Source: Candida dubliniensis CD36
Taxonomy: Eukaryota > Ascomycota > Pichiomycetes > Serinales > Debaryomycetaceae
Reading direction: 5' to 3'
NCBI RefSeq assembly: GCF_000026945.1
Contig: NC_012865.1
Span: 930,001-994,000 of the forward strand
DNA length: 64,000 nucleotides
Each line of letters begins with the position of its first letter. Positions within the stretch are counted from its first letter, which is position 1. The notes under the pieces are model-generated. The model worked only from the letters and a program-made list of their open reading frames with translations. It searched no databases and had not been told where the DNA came from. A program made the position numbers and the translations under genes. Below are positions 1-9,437 of the stretch, in pieces.

Positions 1-1
1 A

Positions 2-364
2 AACGACGAAATAACGTCCAACTCAACGGTTTCTACCGAAGACGCTTCATCTCAAGATTTTGAGCAAGCTTTTGAAACCAAAGCTCCACAACTGCTTGCC
101 AGTCAAGCCACAATCTCAAACCCACATCCAGAAACTCCCTCAGAAGAGGTCGAGCCGGAAGAACAATTATATGAGGACAATGAGTACATTGAAACTCATG
201 ACTATTTCGAACCTCCAGAATTCTATAATTCACTGGAGGATATTGACTACTCCATGGAGGAAGAAAACTCCGACGAGGACAACCACATGTCGCTCGATCC
301 GGTTTCTGAAAATAAAATCGAAGAGGTCAAAAAAGATAATGATGATGATGATGATCAATACTAA
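2..364 (+). CDS. LINE ORF1 C-terminal fragment (5' end outside window)
   Basis: An open frame runs from the window edge to TAA at 362-364, about 120 residues without an initiating Met. It is Glu/Asp-rich with short aromatic patches (FEPPEFYNSLEDIDY) and ends in an Asp run encoded by a GAT repeat. No zinc knuckle or RRM is visible in this tail, and any would lie upstream. The role as ORF1, the RNA-binding/chaperone protein of LINEs, is inferred only from the endonuclease frame that overlaps its end. ORF2 Met codons begin at 339 within the GAT repeat, so the two frames overlap by about 26 bases in a +1 relationship. Confidence 0.5.
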   Translation, partial: NDEITSNSTVSTEDASSQDFEQAFETKAPQLLASQATISNPHPETPSEEVEPEEQLYEDNEYIETHDYFEPPEFYNSLEDIDYSMEEENSDEDNHMSLDPVSENKIEEVKKDNDDDDDQY

Positions 365-1178
365 TCATCTTAAAATTACATCCCTTAACTATGAGAGAAC
401 AACGAACATCAAAGGATTACAACAACTTATTGCAAACAACGACATTACACTTCTTCAAGAAGTCGGGCAAACAACATCAATGATGCTTGATTCAATTAGG
501 CTTTCTCTAACAATTATCTACTCAATTCGCACAGCCATTGTCATTCATCATAAAATCGACGGCCCTATCAAAGTCACTAACAAACACACATTAGATTTAG
601 ACGATCCACTGGTCCCTTGAGTTAGTGACGCCTTTATCAAAGTCAACAACAAGAAAAGATATCACATTATCCATGTATATTACCCTTCAAGCGCGTTTGC
701 CAAACAAAGAATTTTAATAAGAGATATCTTCTTCCGACTCAAAAACAATACCACTCCAATTATCATGGGTCGGGACTTCAACCATATCCTCAACTTTGAG
801 CTAGACCGGCAATTCCAAGGTATGATAAACTCCGCTGAAAAAAAAACAACAACAACAAAAGAATCATTATTAAGGAATAAACAACTCCAGTTGTTAAATG
901 CCTACCGATACTTTGAACCAAAAAAATCAAATTACACAAAATCCAATCTGCTTAACAATAGGAGAATTGACAGGTTCCATATCTCGGAGAGCCTTTCAAA
1001 CCAATTCCTTTGTTTAGATCAAAACAAAGACCAACTTATCATATCAACACATGACAGAATCACAATAAGACTCAAATTCATTAACAAGCAAACCAATCAT
1101 GGGATATGGGGGGGCGGTGAGTTCATCATGAAGGACCAACCATATTCAACACCCCCCTTCATCCCACCCCCACATTAA
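339..1178 (+). pseudogene. LINE ORF2 remnant, apurinic/apyrimidinic-type endonuclease domain, broken
   Basis: Translation from a run of five ATGs (339-353) gives the features of an L1-type endonuclease in order. These are a beta strand with Asn then 'LLQE' (the Mg-binding Glu, near 455), a strand leading into 'IIMGRDFN' near 765-785 (the usual G-D-F-N catalytic block, here R-D-F-N), and 'RRIDRF' with a following 'THD' near 1050 in place of the usual S-D-H end. A TGA at 618-620 interrupts the frame and the same frame continues unbroken on both sides, so one base substitution explains the stop. It terminates at 1178 before any reverse transcriptase. It is non-functional as it stands. Confidence 0.65.
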
Positions 1179-2608
1179 TCTCAAATCGAGTGGCAATATG
1201 ATCGCCAGTGGAGGATTGAAAGATAACTATGAGAAGGGTTATTGGCTTTCTTTTTTTCTTGCTGATTATTATTATTAAGCTTGTATATTTGATAGGGAAG
1301 AGTTTTTAACAGTAGCCCTCTTATGTATGTGTGTGGCACGTTCTTCCCCCCTTAATCACATTACATGTGACATGTGTTTATTTTATATCTCTAATTGCTT
1401 ATACTTATATTTATATAGTTTTATAAACGTCTTTATTCTGGCCGGTTGTTTTATGTCAACTTGATCCTTCTTTTTTTGGCAGATACCTAAGGCGGGGAAG
1501 AGAAATATGAAGCTGCAGAGAAGCCCGATTTTCTACAACAACAAAACCACCTTTGAAATTGTTAAAACAATCTTCAAAGTGAGATAGGTTTGAAACTACA
1601 CGTATTGTACGTAGCAGTTGTAGTTGTAGTTGTAGTGGTAGTGGTAATATATAGTATTGTTAAAGAACAAACTAAGGCGAGGAAAGGGAGGGCAGAAGAG
1701 AATTGACCGAATGAATGTAGCCACGCAAGCAAGGCAGGAAAGAGGAAGGAGGGGAAGAAATTCAAATACTGATACAGACACAGACACGGTCGTGTATAAA
1801 AGTTAAAAGTCTCTTTCTCTTATATACAATATGACAGACACAAGTCAATTTTTATTTTTTTCTTGTCTGGCTGCCTGTCTGCCGCCCGTCATTAATTTTA
1901 TTTTAACCATTTGGGCACGCCTCCGCCTTGAAGATTTTAAAACAATCTCAACTATCACCATCATCATCCTCAACACAACAACAAGTAATACCACTACCAG
2001 TACTGGTATCAGTAGTGGACCAGAAGAAGAAGAAGAAGAATATTAAATTATAATGACTTTCATACTTCAATCTTTTTCTATAAATACGCGATATAAATGG
2101 TGTGACGGGACAACTATCACGCTATTCTAAATTGAAGTATTAAATCTATGCATGTCTTGCATTTATCTATCTCATATGCAAGCTTCATTTCAACAAGTAC
2201 ATTTGCGGCGTTATTTTAGCATTTCTACTCCTACTCATCATCACTCAAAAGATCTTTATATCTCTATCTCTTACTTTTTACTTCATATGTATACTCCTTT
2301 TATTGACAAAACAATATGACTTCTTCTTAATGATTAGATTGGATTAAAATATTCTTTGGCCAGACCGTATATATTTGAATTTCTATTAGTAGATTTCAAT
2401 TCCAATTTCTACATTGAACATTTCAAGAATGCTTAAATAATGACATTGCTAGTACTACTACTACTACTACTACTACTACTATCAGTACTACTAATAGTGA
2501 ACTTTGATGTGTCTCTGTTTGTTTATCAAAATCAAAAAAAAAAAAAAACAAAAAAAAATTCTACCAATAATATTAATTTACATACAGACAAAAGTACACC
2601 TCACTACA
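1179..2608. other. Intergenic region between LINE remnant and GLE2
   Basis: I see no convincing gene. It contains a GTTGTA/GTAGTG simple repeat near 1615-1650 and a CTA trinucleotide run at about 2453-2482. Short open frames here are simple-sequence translations with Ser/Thr or Leu runs and no recognisable domain. The stretch next to 2608 is the GLE2 3' flank. Confidence 0.6.
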
Positions 2609-3775
2609 TCACCTCTTATTCTTTTGTTTGATTTCTAAATCTTTAGTTGCATGTAGTTTAATAATATTTGGATAATCGGGTCTATTACCCATATATCCTA
2701 ATGACCAATCATAACTAACGGCATAAGCAAATATAGTACCAGTTTTATTAAATGCCGTGGCAGATATTGTTCCAGGTAATTCAGGAAATGATTTTAATCG
2801 TTGTTTAGCATCTTTATCCCAAAAACAAAATGTTCCATCTGATCCAGCAGTACTAAATGTACCATATATAGGATGAAATGATATGGCATTAACTGAATAT
2901 GCATGAGATTCATTGGCATTAGAACTACTAGTAGTTCTTAATCCTCCACTTACACCAGTACCACTGCCAGTAGTAGTATTAGTGGTACCAGTTGTAGTAT
3001 TTCCACCGGATTTTCTATGACATTTAAATGAAAAGCCAAATTTTTTTTGTTCATTTTCAGTAATATATTGTATAGCACATCTACCTTCAATAGATCCAAT
3101 AGCAAATCCATTTGCTTGAGGATAACAAGAAACACAACGAGTTTGCCATTTCAATGGAGATTGAGAACTTTTAAAAATTTGTTGAGGATTATTTAAATCA
3201 ATTATACTAATATGTCTATCAGCACATCCAACAACTAATAATTTTTGAGAATTATCCATTGAATAAACTCTTTCGGGTAAATTAATTGTTGAAACTGGTT
3301 GAGGTGATCTCATATCCCAATATTTCAATGTTTTATCCCATGATCCACTAGCAACAATTTGAGTATTATTAGGACCACATTCAACATATCTAACTGATTT
3401 AACCGCAGAATCATGTTGACCAATTTGTTGAGATTGTTGAGTAGTTAAATCAAATATTTTCACTTGATTATCTGCTCCTCCTGATATAATTTTTAATCCA
3501 TCAATTGACCATCGAGAACTGAAAACTGGTGCTTCATGTTCATACATGGCTCGTCCCATATTATTTCCTGAATTAGGATCAATTTCATAAATTCGAACTT
3601 TTTTATCCCAACTGGCAACTGCCAATAAATCTTGTTGAGGTGAAAATGAAAGATCTTCAATTGAATCTTCTGGAGGATTATTTATGGTTATATCATTTAA
3701 TAATTCTTGACCAGTAACAGCACTTGATGTTCCTGTAGTCGATGTTCCAGTTGATGAATTACCCAAGAATGACAT
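2609..3775 (-). CDS. GLE2: mRNA export factor / nucleoporin Gle2 (Rae1), WD40 protein
   Basis: Rae1/Gle2 is a WD40 beta-propeller that docks on the GLEBS motif of Nup116/Nup98 and supports poly(A) RNA export at the nuclear pore. The 388-residue protein begins MSFLG, then a Ser/Thr/Gly linker and the family block 'NPPEDSIEDLSFSPQQD', followed by seven propeller blades (for example 'VASWDKKVRIYEI', 'SGGADNQVKIFDL', 'ASGSWDKTLKYWDMR', 'GSDGTFCFWDKD'). The end, 'GNRPDYPNIIKLH', is also typical of the family. A Thr/Gly/Asn insert between blades 5 and 6 (about residues 260-290) makes it longer than the roughly 365-residue S. cerevisiae protein. I take ATG at 3775; the frame is open a little further upstream without another ATG. 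It is divergent from the CLC gene, about 250 bp away. Confidence 0.93.
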   Translation of the reverse strand: MSFLGNSSTGTSTTGTSSAVTGQELLNDITINNPPEDSIEDLSFSPQQDLLAVASWDKKVRIYEIDPNSGNNMGRAMYEHEAPVFSSRWSIDGLKIISGGADNQVKIFDLTTQQSQQIGQHDSAVKSVRYVECGPNNTQIVASGSWDKTLKYWDMRSPQPVSTINLPERVYSMDNSQKLLVVGCADRHISIIDLNNPQQIFKSSQSPLKWQTRCVSCYPQANGFAIGSIEGRCAIQYITENEQKKFGFSFKCHRKSGGNTTTGTTNTTTGSGTGVSGGLRTTSSSNANESHAYSVNAISFHPIYGTFSTAGSDGTFCFWDKDAKQRLKSFPELPGTISATAFNKTGTIFAYAVSYDWSLGYMGNRPDYPNIIKLHATKDLEIKQKNKR

Positions 3776-4025
3776 TATCAATTATACTTCACAAATAGTT
3801 CCCTATGATTATATTAATTACTTTTTTTTTTCTTAGTTATATACTATAATCAATTGAAATGAAATGAGATGGGAGATAGATGGATGGATGGATGGATGAT
3901 TTTAACTATTGGATTGTTTTTTTTTTTTTTTCTTTTTTAATTTTGTTGATAAATTTTTTTTCTTCAAACTTTTCCTCCCTCCCCCCCTCTACAAGATTTG
4001 TTTTTACACAGACTATAGATCAAAC
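3776..4025. promoter_or_regulatory. Shared divergent promoter of GLE2 and the CLC gene
   Basis: About 250 bp separates two start codons on opposite strands. It contains a GATG tetranucleotide repeat (about 3879-3899) and long T runs at 3917-3931 and 3955-3960, consistent with nucleosome-poor yeast promoter DNA. The T-rich part is in frame with the CLC ORF but encodes a Phe run without an ATG, so it is read as leader. Confidence 0.5.
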
Positions 4026-6680
4026 ATGAATGGACTTGATAGAGGTACAAGTACCACTTCCTCATCATCCTCTCCCTCGCATAGTATAACTTATTCAACT
4101 GATGAAATTCCAATATTAACGTATACCAACAATAACAACAAGAACAACAACCTTCATAATCAAGAAATTCATAAACCTCTTGATCATTGTCAATATGAAG
4201 AAAATACTTTTATTGATTGGTGTAAAGAATCAATTCTAATATCAAGAAATCCATTAATTTATCAAAATAATAATAAATGGATTATATTAATTTTATCAGC
4301 AATTTTATTAGGTTATTTAACTTCAGCTATTGATTTAATTCAAGTATCATTAAATGATTTTAAAAAAGGAATATGTTTTAGTTCTAAAGATTCTTGGACT
4401 TTATTAAATCCTTATATGACTTGTCCTATGGATGATTGGTATAATTGGAATCAAATTTTTTTTTCAAAAAATATAAATAATCCCTTGATTAAATTTATAA
4501 TTAATTTCCCAATTTATTTAATTTTAGCCATTGGGTTTAGTTTAATAGCAGGATATTTAACTTTAACTTATAATCGATCATCATCATCATACAATAATAA
4601 CTATATGATTCGTCAATCGGGGATCCCTGAGATTAAATTAATTATATCAGGATTTAATTTAAAAATTGATCAATATTTAGGATTTAAAACTTTGATTTTG
4701 AAAAGTATTGCCTTGATATTTGTTGTTAGTTCTGGATTATGGTTAGGTAAAGAAGGTCCATTAGTTCATATATCATGTTGTGTTTTCAATATCATTTATG
4801 AAATCATTACTAAACATTATAGCAATAATCAAAATGAAGCCATTAGAAGAGAATTATTAACTGCGGCTACTGCTACAGGTATTTCAGTAGCATTTAATTC
4901 TCCTATTGGTGGAGTATTATTTGTTTTAGAAAGTATGCCTAGTTATTTTATCCCAACCAAAATCATGTGGAATTCATTTGTTTCCGCTACAGTAGCAACA
5001 ATTATTTTAACAGGATTTAAAATATTCACTGATGGAAGAAATTTTAATGAACAAGTTTTATTTCAAGTCAATTTTGGTAATTTTAGTTGGTTATTTATTG
5101 AAATTATTCCATTTATAACGTTAGGAATATTGGGAGGTATTTATGGTCATTATTTTATTAAATTTAATACAAAATTTTCTAAATTACAATTTCGAAATTT
5201 AATACGACATCGATTATGTAATTTTTTGCAAATTGATTATAAATATGGTTCAATTTTAGAAATTTTATTAATTGTTATAATTACCACAATTATAAATTTC
5301 CCATTTGAAATATCAAAATTACCTTTAAATGCATTATTGAATTTATTATTTAAAAGTTGTACTAAAGACAATGATAATTCAACAACAACAACCACAACTA
5401 GTAAAGATTTTATATGTCAAGATTCTAATGTCAGAGCATTATTTAAATTATTATATATTATGATTGAAGGGTTTTGGTTAACTTGTTATACATTTGGATT
5501 GGATTTACCAGGAGGAATTTTAATGCCAAGTTTAGTAATGGGAGCCATGACAGGAAGATTTTTAGGAATAATCACTCAATCTATACAACTGAAATTTAAT
5601 TGGGAAAGTTTAGCAACTTGTACTGCTGATTCATGTGTTGTATCACCAAGTTCTTATGCAGTTATTGGTGCTGCTTCATTTATGACGGGGATAACCAAAT
5701 TAACAATGTCAGTTGTAGTAATAATGTTTGAAATGACCGGGGCTGTTACTTATGTTTTACCAATTATGGGTGGAGTAATGACATCGAAATTTGTTAGTGA
5801 TTGGTTGACTCCTAATAATATTTATGATACTTGGCTTGAAAATAATTTCAACAAGCAAAAACCTAGCGACGAAAGTGATATTACAACTATTAATAATCAA
5901 TTGATAAATCAAGGCAAGGGGACAGGATTAATATCATTTCAAAATTTAACTAGTACGATAAAATCAAAATTACCCAATATTAATATTGCTTCATCAATGA
6001 TCCCATTATTAGAAGTTAAATGTTTATGTTTAATACCTAATCAAGAACAAGAAAATTTTACTTTAAATTCATTAAACTCATTTATTAATAATGATTCTCA
6101 TGAAGGTTATCCCATGATTATAAATTATAATAATCCTATTATAGTTGGTTATATTCCTAAATCACAATTATTAAATCAATTATTTTTATCATTATCAAAT
6201 CGATCCATTGATCCTAATTCACCCATTTCATTTCAAATCACCCACAACCAAAGTAGTATTGATATTCCTGAACTAATACAACAACAATTATTATTATTAT
6301 TATCACAACGAAAACAAGGTGTTCAAATTAATGTTCAACCAATACAATCAACATTGATTATTAATGAAAAAACTCCAATGTTATTAATTATTGAAATGTT
6401 TGAAAAATTACATTTAAATAATTTGATAATTGTTAATAGTGAAAATGAAACTTTAATGAAAGGATTTATTGATCGATTTATATTAAATGATTTAATAATT
6501 GATAAATTTGAAAAATTGGTTGATAAATTGAATGATTATCAAATAATTCAACAATTTGATATAGAAGAAAATATCGGAAGAGTTGAAATGACAGAATTTG
6601 ATTATAATGATAATGATAATGATGATGATGATGATGAAGTAACAAGAATTGATAGGAAATCCATTGAATTGATTACATAG
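4026..6680 (+). CDS. CLC-family chloride channel/transporter (Gef1-related) with C-terminal CBS region
   Basis: This is an 884-residue membrane protein of the CLC family, whose fungal members act in Golgi, vacuolar or plasma-membrane chloride and metal-ion homeostasis. CLC signatures appear in order: 'QSGIPEIKLIISGF' (anion-binding Ser region, with Gln where most have Gly), 'GKEGPLVH' with gating Glu243, 'NSPIGGVLFVLES', 'GGILMPSLVMGAMTGRFLG', and 'GITKLTMSVVVIMFEMTG'. The region after about residue 600 fits paired CBS domains, and the tail is Asp-rich. At the position of the internal proton glutamate of CLC exchangers this protein has Ser303, just after Glu302. Start ATG 4026 follows a T-rich leader. 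S. cerevisiae has one CLC (Gef1, about 779 residues), and this one is longer and divergent. Confidence 0.9.
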   Translation: MNGLDRGTSTTSSSSSPSHSITYSTDEIPILTYTNNNNKNNNLHNQEIHKPLDHCQYEENTFIDWCKESILISRNPLIYQNNNKWIILILSAILLGYLTSAIDLIQVSLNDFKKGICFSSKDSWTLLNPYMTCPMDDWYNWNQIFFSKNINNPLIKFIINFPIYLILAIGFSLIAGYLTLTYNRSSSSYNNNYMIRQSGIPEIKLIISGFNLKIDQYLGFKTLILKSIALIFVVSSGLWLGKEGPLVHISCCVFNIIYEIITKHYSNNQNEAIRRELLTAATATGISVAFNSPIGGVLFVLESMPSYFIPTKIMWNSFVSATVATIILTGFKIFTDGRNFNEQVLFQVNFGNFSWLFIEIIPFITLGILGGIYGHYFIKFNTKFSKLQFRNLIRHRLCNFLQIDYKYGSILEILLIVIITTIINFPFEISKLPLNALLNLLFKSCTKDNDNSTTTTTTSKDFICQDSNVRALFKLLYIMIEGFWLTCYTFGLDLPGGILMPSLVMGAMTGRFLGIITQSIQLKFNWESLATCTADSCVVSPSSYAVIGAASFMTGITKLTMSVVVIMFEMTGAVTYVLPIMGGVMTSKFVSDWLTPNNIYDTWLENNFNKQKPSDESDITTINNQLINQGKGTGLISFQNLTSTIKSKLPNINIASSMIPLLEVKCLCLIPNQEQENFTLNSLNSFINNDSHEGYPMIINYNNPIIVGYIPKSQLLNQLFLSLSNRSIDPNSPISFQITHNQSSIDIPELIQQQLLLLLSQRKQGVQINVQPIQSTLIINEKTPMLLIIEMFEKLHLNNLIIVNSENETLMKGFIDRFILNDLIIDKFEKLVDKLNDYQIIQQFDIEENIGRVEMTEFDYNDNDNDDDDDEVTRIDRKSIELIT

Positions 6681-9330
6681 ATGATTTCATATATGTTATG
6701 TATTATATTAAGCAAGGTATTGTGTGTTTACTCTTCTATTTTAATTGACTCAATCATTCAAATTATAGATTTAAAAATGATCAACTGTATAAGTCATTAC
6801 GAATTTAAACCCAACCAATTAACCCAATTAACCCAATTGGTTATTATTGCCAAATAGTAATAATATTCAAATCATTTTCGCATCAATTTGAACCCAAAAA
6901 GAAATTGTTAACATTTTTAAATCAAAAAATTCAAGCAAAGTTTACTAACCATTACAGTTATATTTAAAAATAGAATGGGTTTGTAACTTTTGAAAGAAAA
7001 ATAAAAAAAAAAAAAAGAAATAGAACACAACTTGTTTAAAACTCCTTCCAGAAGACTTTGGGAATAACAGGAAGGGTTATCATTGGTATTCTGGTTGTTC
7101 TCTAGTTGGTAGTTGTTGCTGTTGATTGTTGCATCTGCAAAAAAAAAAAAGGAAGTGACAAAATTACACGACTTTTTCTTTCTTGTTTTCTTGCAATTAT
7201 AACACAAAACCATTTCTACAATTGGTAGCTATTTATAGCTAGTAATATTGCAACAACAACAACAACAACAACAACAACTATAAACTCCAATAATGAACTT
7301 CAAAGCAATTTAATTACTGAACTATACTTGAATATATCTAACATATGATTATACTAATCATTCATATCTTAAAAATGAACATCAACAATAGTAGTAATAA
7401 TTTAGTTAGAGATAAACCCAGAAAAAACTTGCCAAAAAATGAATAAAGGAACGGTACTTGAAATTCACCAATAAACATCTGGATAATGATTTAGACCTTG
7501 AGAATTTTCGGAAGTCTTACATAAATGGGAATAAGAATCTTTTTAAAGTATGTAACGAGTAAATACAATCCACGACGATAACCTACAACTCTAATAGTTT
7601 ATACTGTGAGTACATCATATGATTACAAGGATTAATCTGATTAAAAAAAAATCCTACATCATAAATTTCACGTTATATCCACTTTTGTCAAAATTTATTC
7701 TCCTTTTGGTCAATTAATGTACATAAGGGTTATGCATTAGTCTTAGCTAAAAGTAAAAAAAAAAAGGATTTGACTATAGAACGCAATTACAAGAGAAGAA
7801 GAATAACAAGAAAGACACAAACAATAGAATTCTTACATGCATAAAGCAATCTTTTAGAATGGAGTCAGTGAAGGTTTAGTAGAAAAAGAAACAATAATAG
7901 ACAATAAAAACGAAAAGAAATAAATCTTCTAATCATATCTTGAATGATATAAAAGGTGGTTCTGTCATATAATCATTCTTTTATTGAATATTTTCCAAGG
8001 AAGTTTTTGAGGTTCCGTTTTAGTAGATCTCATCAAGCCTCTTTACAATAATAATATTTTTAAAACCCCATTTAAACACACATATATCTCCCACATTTGA
8101 GATAATATCCTAAACTGTCAAAAGTTTGGCTTTAAATGATTTATCTTGCTTTTAATTTAGAAGTGATCTCTTGATTTTATCTATTGATTTTCAATTTCTT
8201 ATTGTTTGAATGATGTGGCTCAACAAAATGAAAATGGAGAAACACCATAAAACACGGTAGAAGTTGCCAAATTTTGTTTAAGAATAAATCCACCAATATG
8301 TATACACAAAGTTCTTACGAATGTTTGTGTTATGATTTTGAGCCCATAAGGACTTTGCAGAGGATTATTGTTTAATTGGTTGGCTTGTATTCTATGTTGG
8401 AACTGACTTTTTTTTACTTTGCTTCTCTTTATTTGGAAACTCCATATACCTCGTTGGAATATATAAGAAGTACTAATATGTCACTAGAAAGTATTATATT
8501 ACAACTTGGAATGTATAATAATATCTTCAAGCAATTCATATCAACAACAATTCTTTTGCTATCAGCATCACTGCACCAAAAAAACAGCCTTGATAATAAC
8601 AATAATGCAGATGATGATAAATATGCAAGAATAAAAGTTAGTCAATTCTTGTTATTAACGTGAATGAATGAATAGATGAAATCTGCAATCGTAAGAGTGT
8701 AGGTGAAGGTGAAATGCATAAAAAATTAACAAATCTGAACAATCAACACGCCTTTGACCTCTTTTTTTTTTTATTATTTCTTGCACGTTCTTTTCTAATT
8801 CACCATTACGTTCTAACATTAGCCCCAATTGATAGTATTTTACAGCATACATACTGAACTAACTTAATTCATGTTTACAAATTGGTAATTCTATACTCGA
8901 TAATGGCGTATCCGCTTAAATTTTAAAATTGGTTTTAATGATGTTTGCATTGTGAGGTTGTTTTTATTTTGTCAGTTTTTTTATCCAAATAAGTTATTTC
9001 AAAAAAAGAAATTATCAAACAACAAAGACAGATGGACAAAAACATCTGGTGTTGACGCTAGTTCTTTTTCTTTAATTTACTGAATGCAAGTTGATATTTA
9101 AGCTGCATGAAAGTTCTTGGGATTAGAGATAAGATGATTTAAATATATTGTTTCCACAGAACAATTGACGCATGAAAATTTCAATATAAAAAGTTATGCA
9201 GAGTTGTATTTGAAGACACCATGTGTTGCAGATTTTGATTACTGGAAATTTGCTGCATTGGCTAGGTTATCAAATTGAATTGCAAAAGAATAATTAGGGA
9301 GGGGAGGTTGAAACAATCTTATGGATACTC
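6681..9330. other. Long gene-free region upstream of the ALS adhesin
   Basis: About 2.7 kb lies between the CLC stop and the ALS start. I see no ATG-initiated frame with a recognisable domain. Landmarks are a CAA trinucleotide run at 7251-7278, several A/T homopolymers, and stop-rich AT sequence. The length suits a heavily regulated hypha or growth-phase gene such as ALS, where distal elements are expected, but no specific site can be assigned by eye apart from the TATA element listed separately. Confidence 0.6.
7251..7278. repeat. (CAA)n microsatellite
   Basis: Uninterrupted CAA/ACA trinucleotide run in the ALS upstream region. It is non-coding and likely length-variable between strains. 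Confidence 0.85.
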
Positions 9331-9338
9331 TATATAAG
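9331..9338 (+). promoter_or_regulatory. TATA box of the ALS gene
   Basis: TATATAAG sits 107-100 bases upstream of the ALS ATG at 9438, at the usual distance for a TATA element with a short leader. It stands in a locally GC-richer stretch, which makes it less likely to be chance AT sequence. Confidence 0.6.
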
Positions 9339-9437
9339 GAGGTACTTTGGGCAAGGTTGTTTTGTTTTTATAACTTCTATTTTCCTTTCATGATTTTAAC
9401 GAAATACTAAACAACTATCTATCACTGAATATTTCAA

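Larger units (their letters stand above)
1..1178 (+). mobile_element. Truncated LINE (L1/Zorro-like non-LTR retrotransposon) fragment, 5' and 3' incomplete
   Basis: Two overlapping reading frames in LINE order lie at the window start: the acidic C-terminus of an ORF1-like protein (to 364) and an endonuclease-type ORF2 N-terminus (from 339). ORF2 carries an in-frame TGA at 618-620 and closes at 1178. No reverse transcriptase or RNase H sequence follows on either strand. Candida albicans is known to carry L1-clade elements called Zorro, and assignment to that group is by resemblance only. The left edge lies outside the window. The right limit is set by the last readable endonuclease-like residues and may be somewhat further right. 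Confidence 0.7.

Noticed and set aside
1831..2046. Open frame of 71 codons with a hydrophobic start
   Set aside because: It is translated simple sequence (Thr/Ser then a Glu run from GAA repeats), with no domain and no sign of coding constraint.
3909..4025. N-terminal extension of the CLC frame with a Phe run
   Set aside because: It comes from a T-rich leader and has no ATG; the first ATG is 4026.
6940..6958. TTACTAACCATTACAG, a splice branch plus acceptor-like string after the CLC gene
   Set aside because: No GTATGT-type donor or plausible first exon was found upstream and no downstream coding frame follows.
8376..8663. 95-codon frame in the ALS upstream region
   Set aside because: It lacks an ATG at its beginning, has no recognisable domain and sits in AT-rich spacer.
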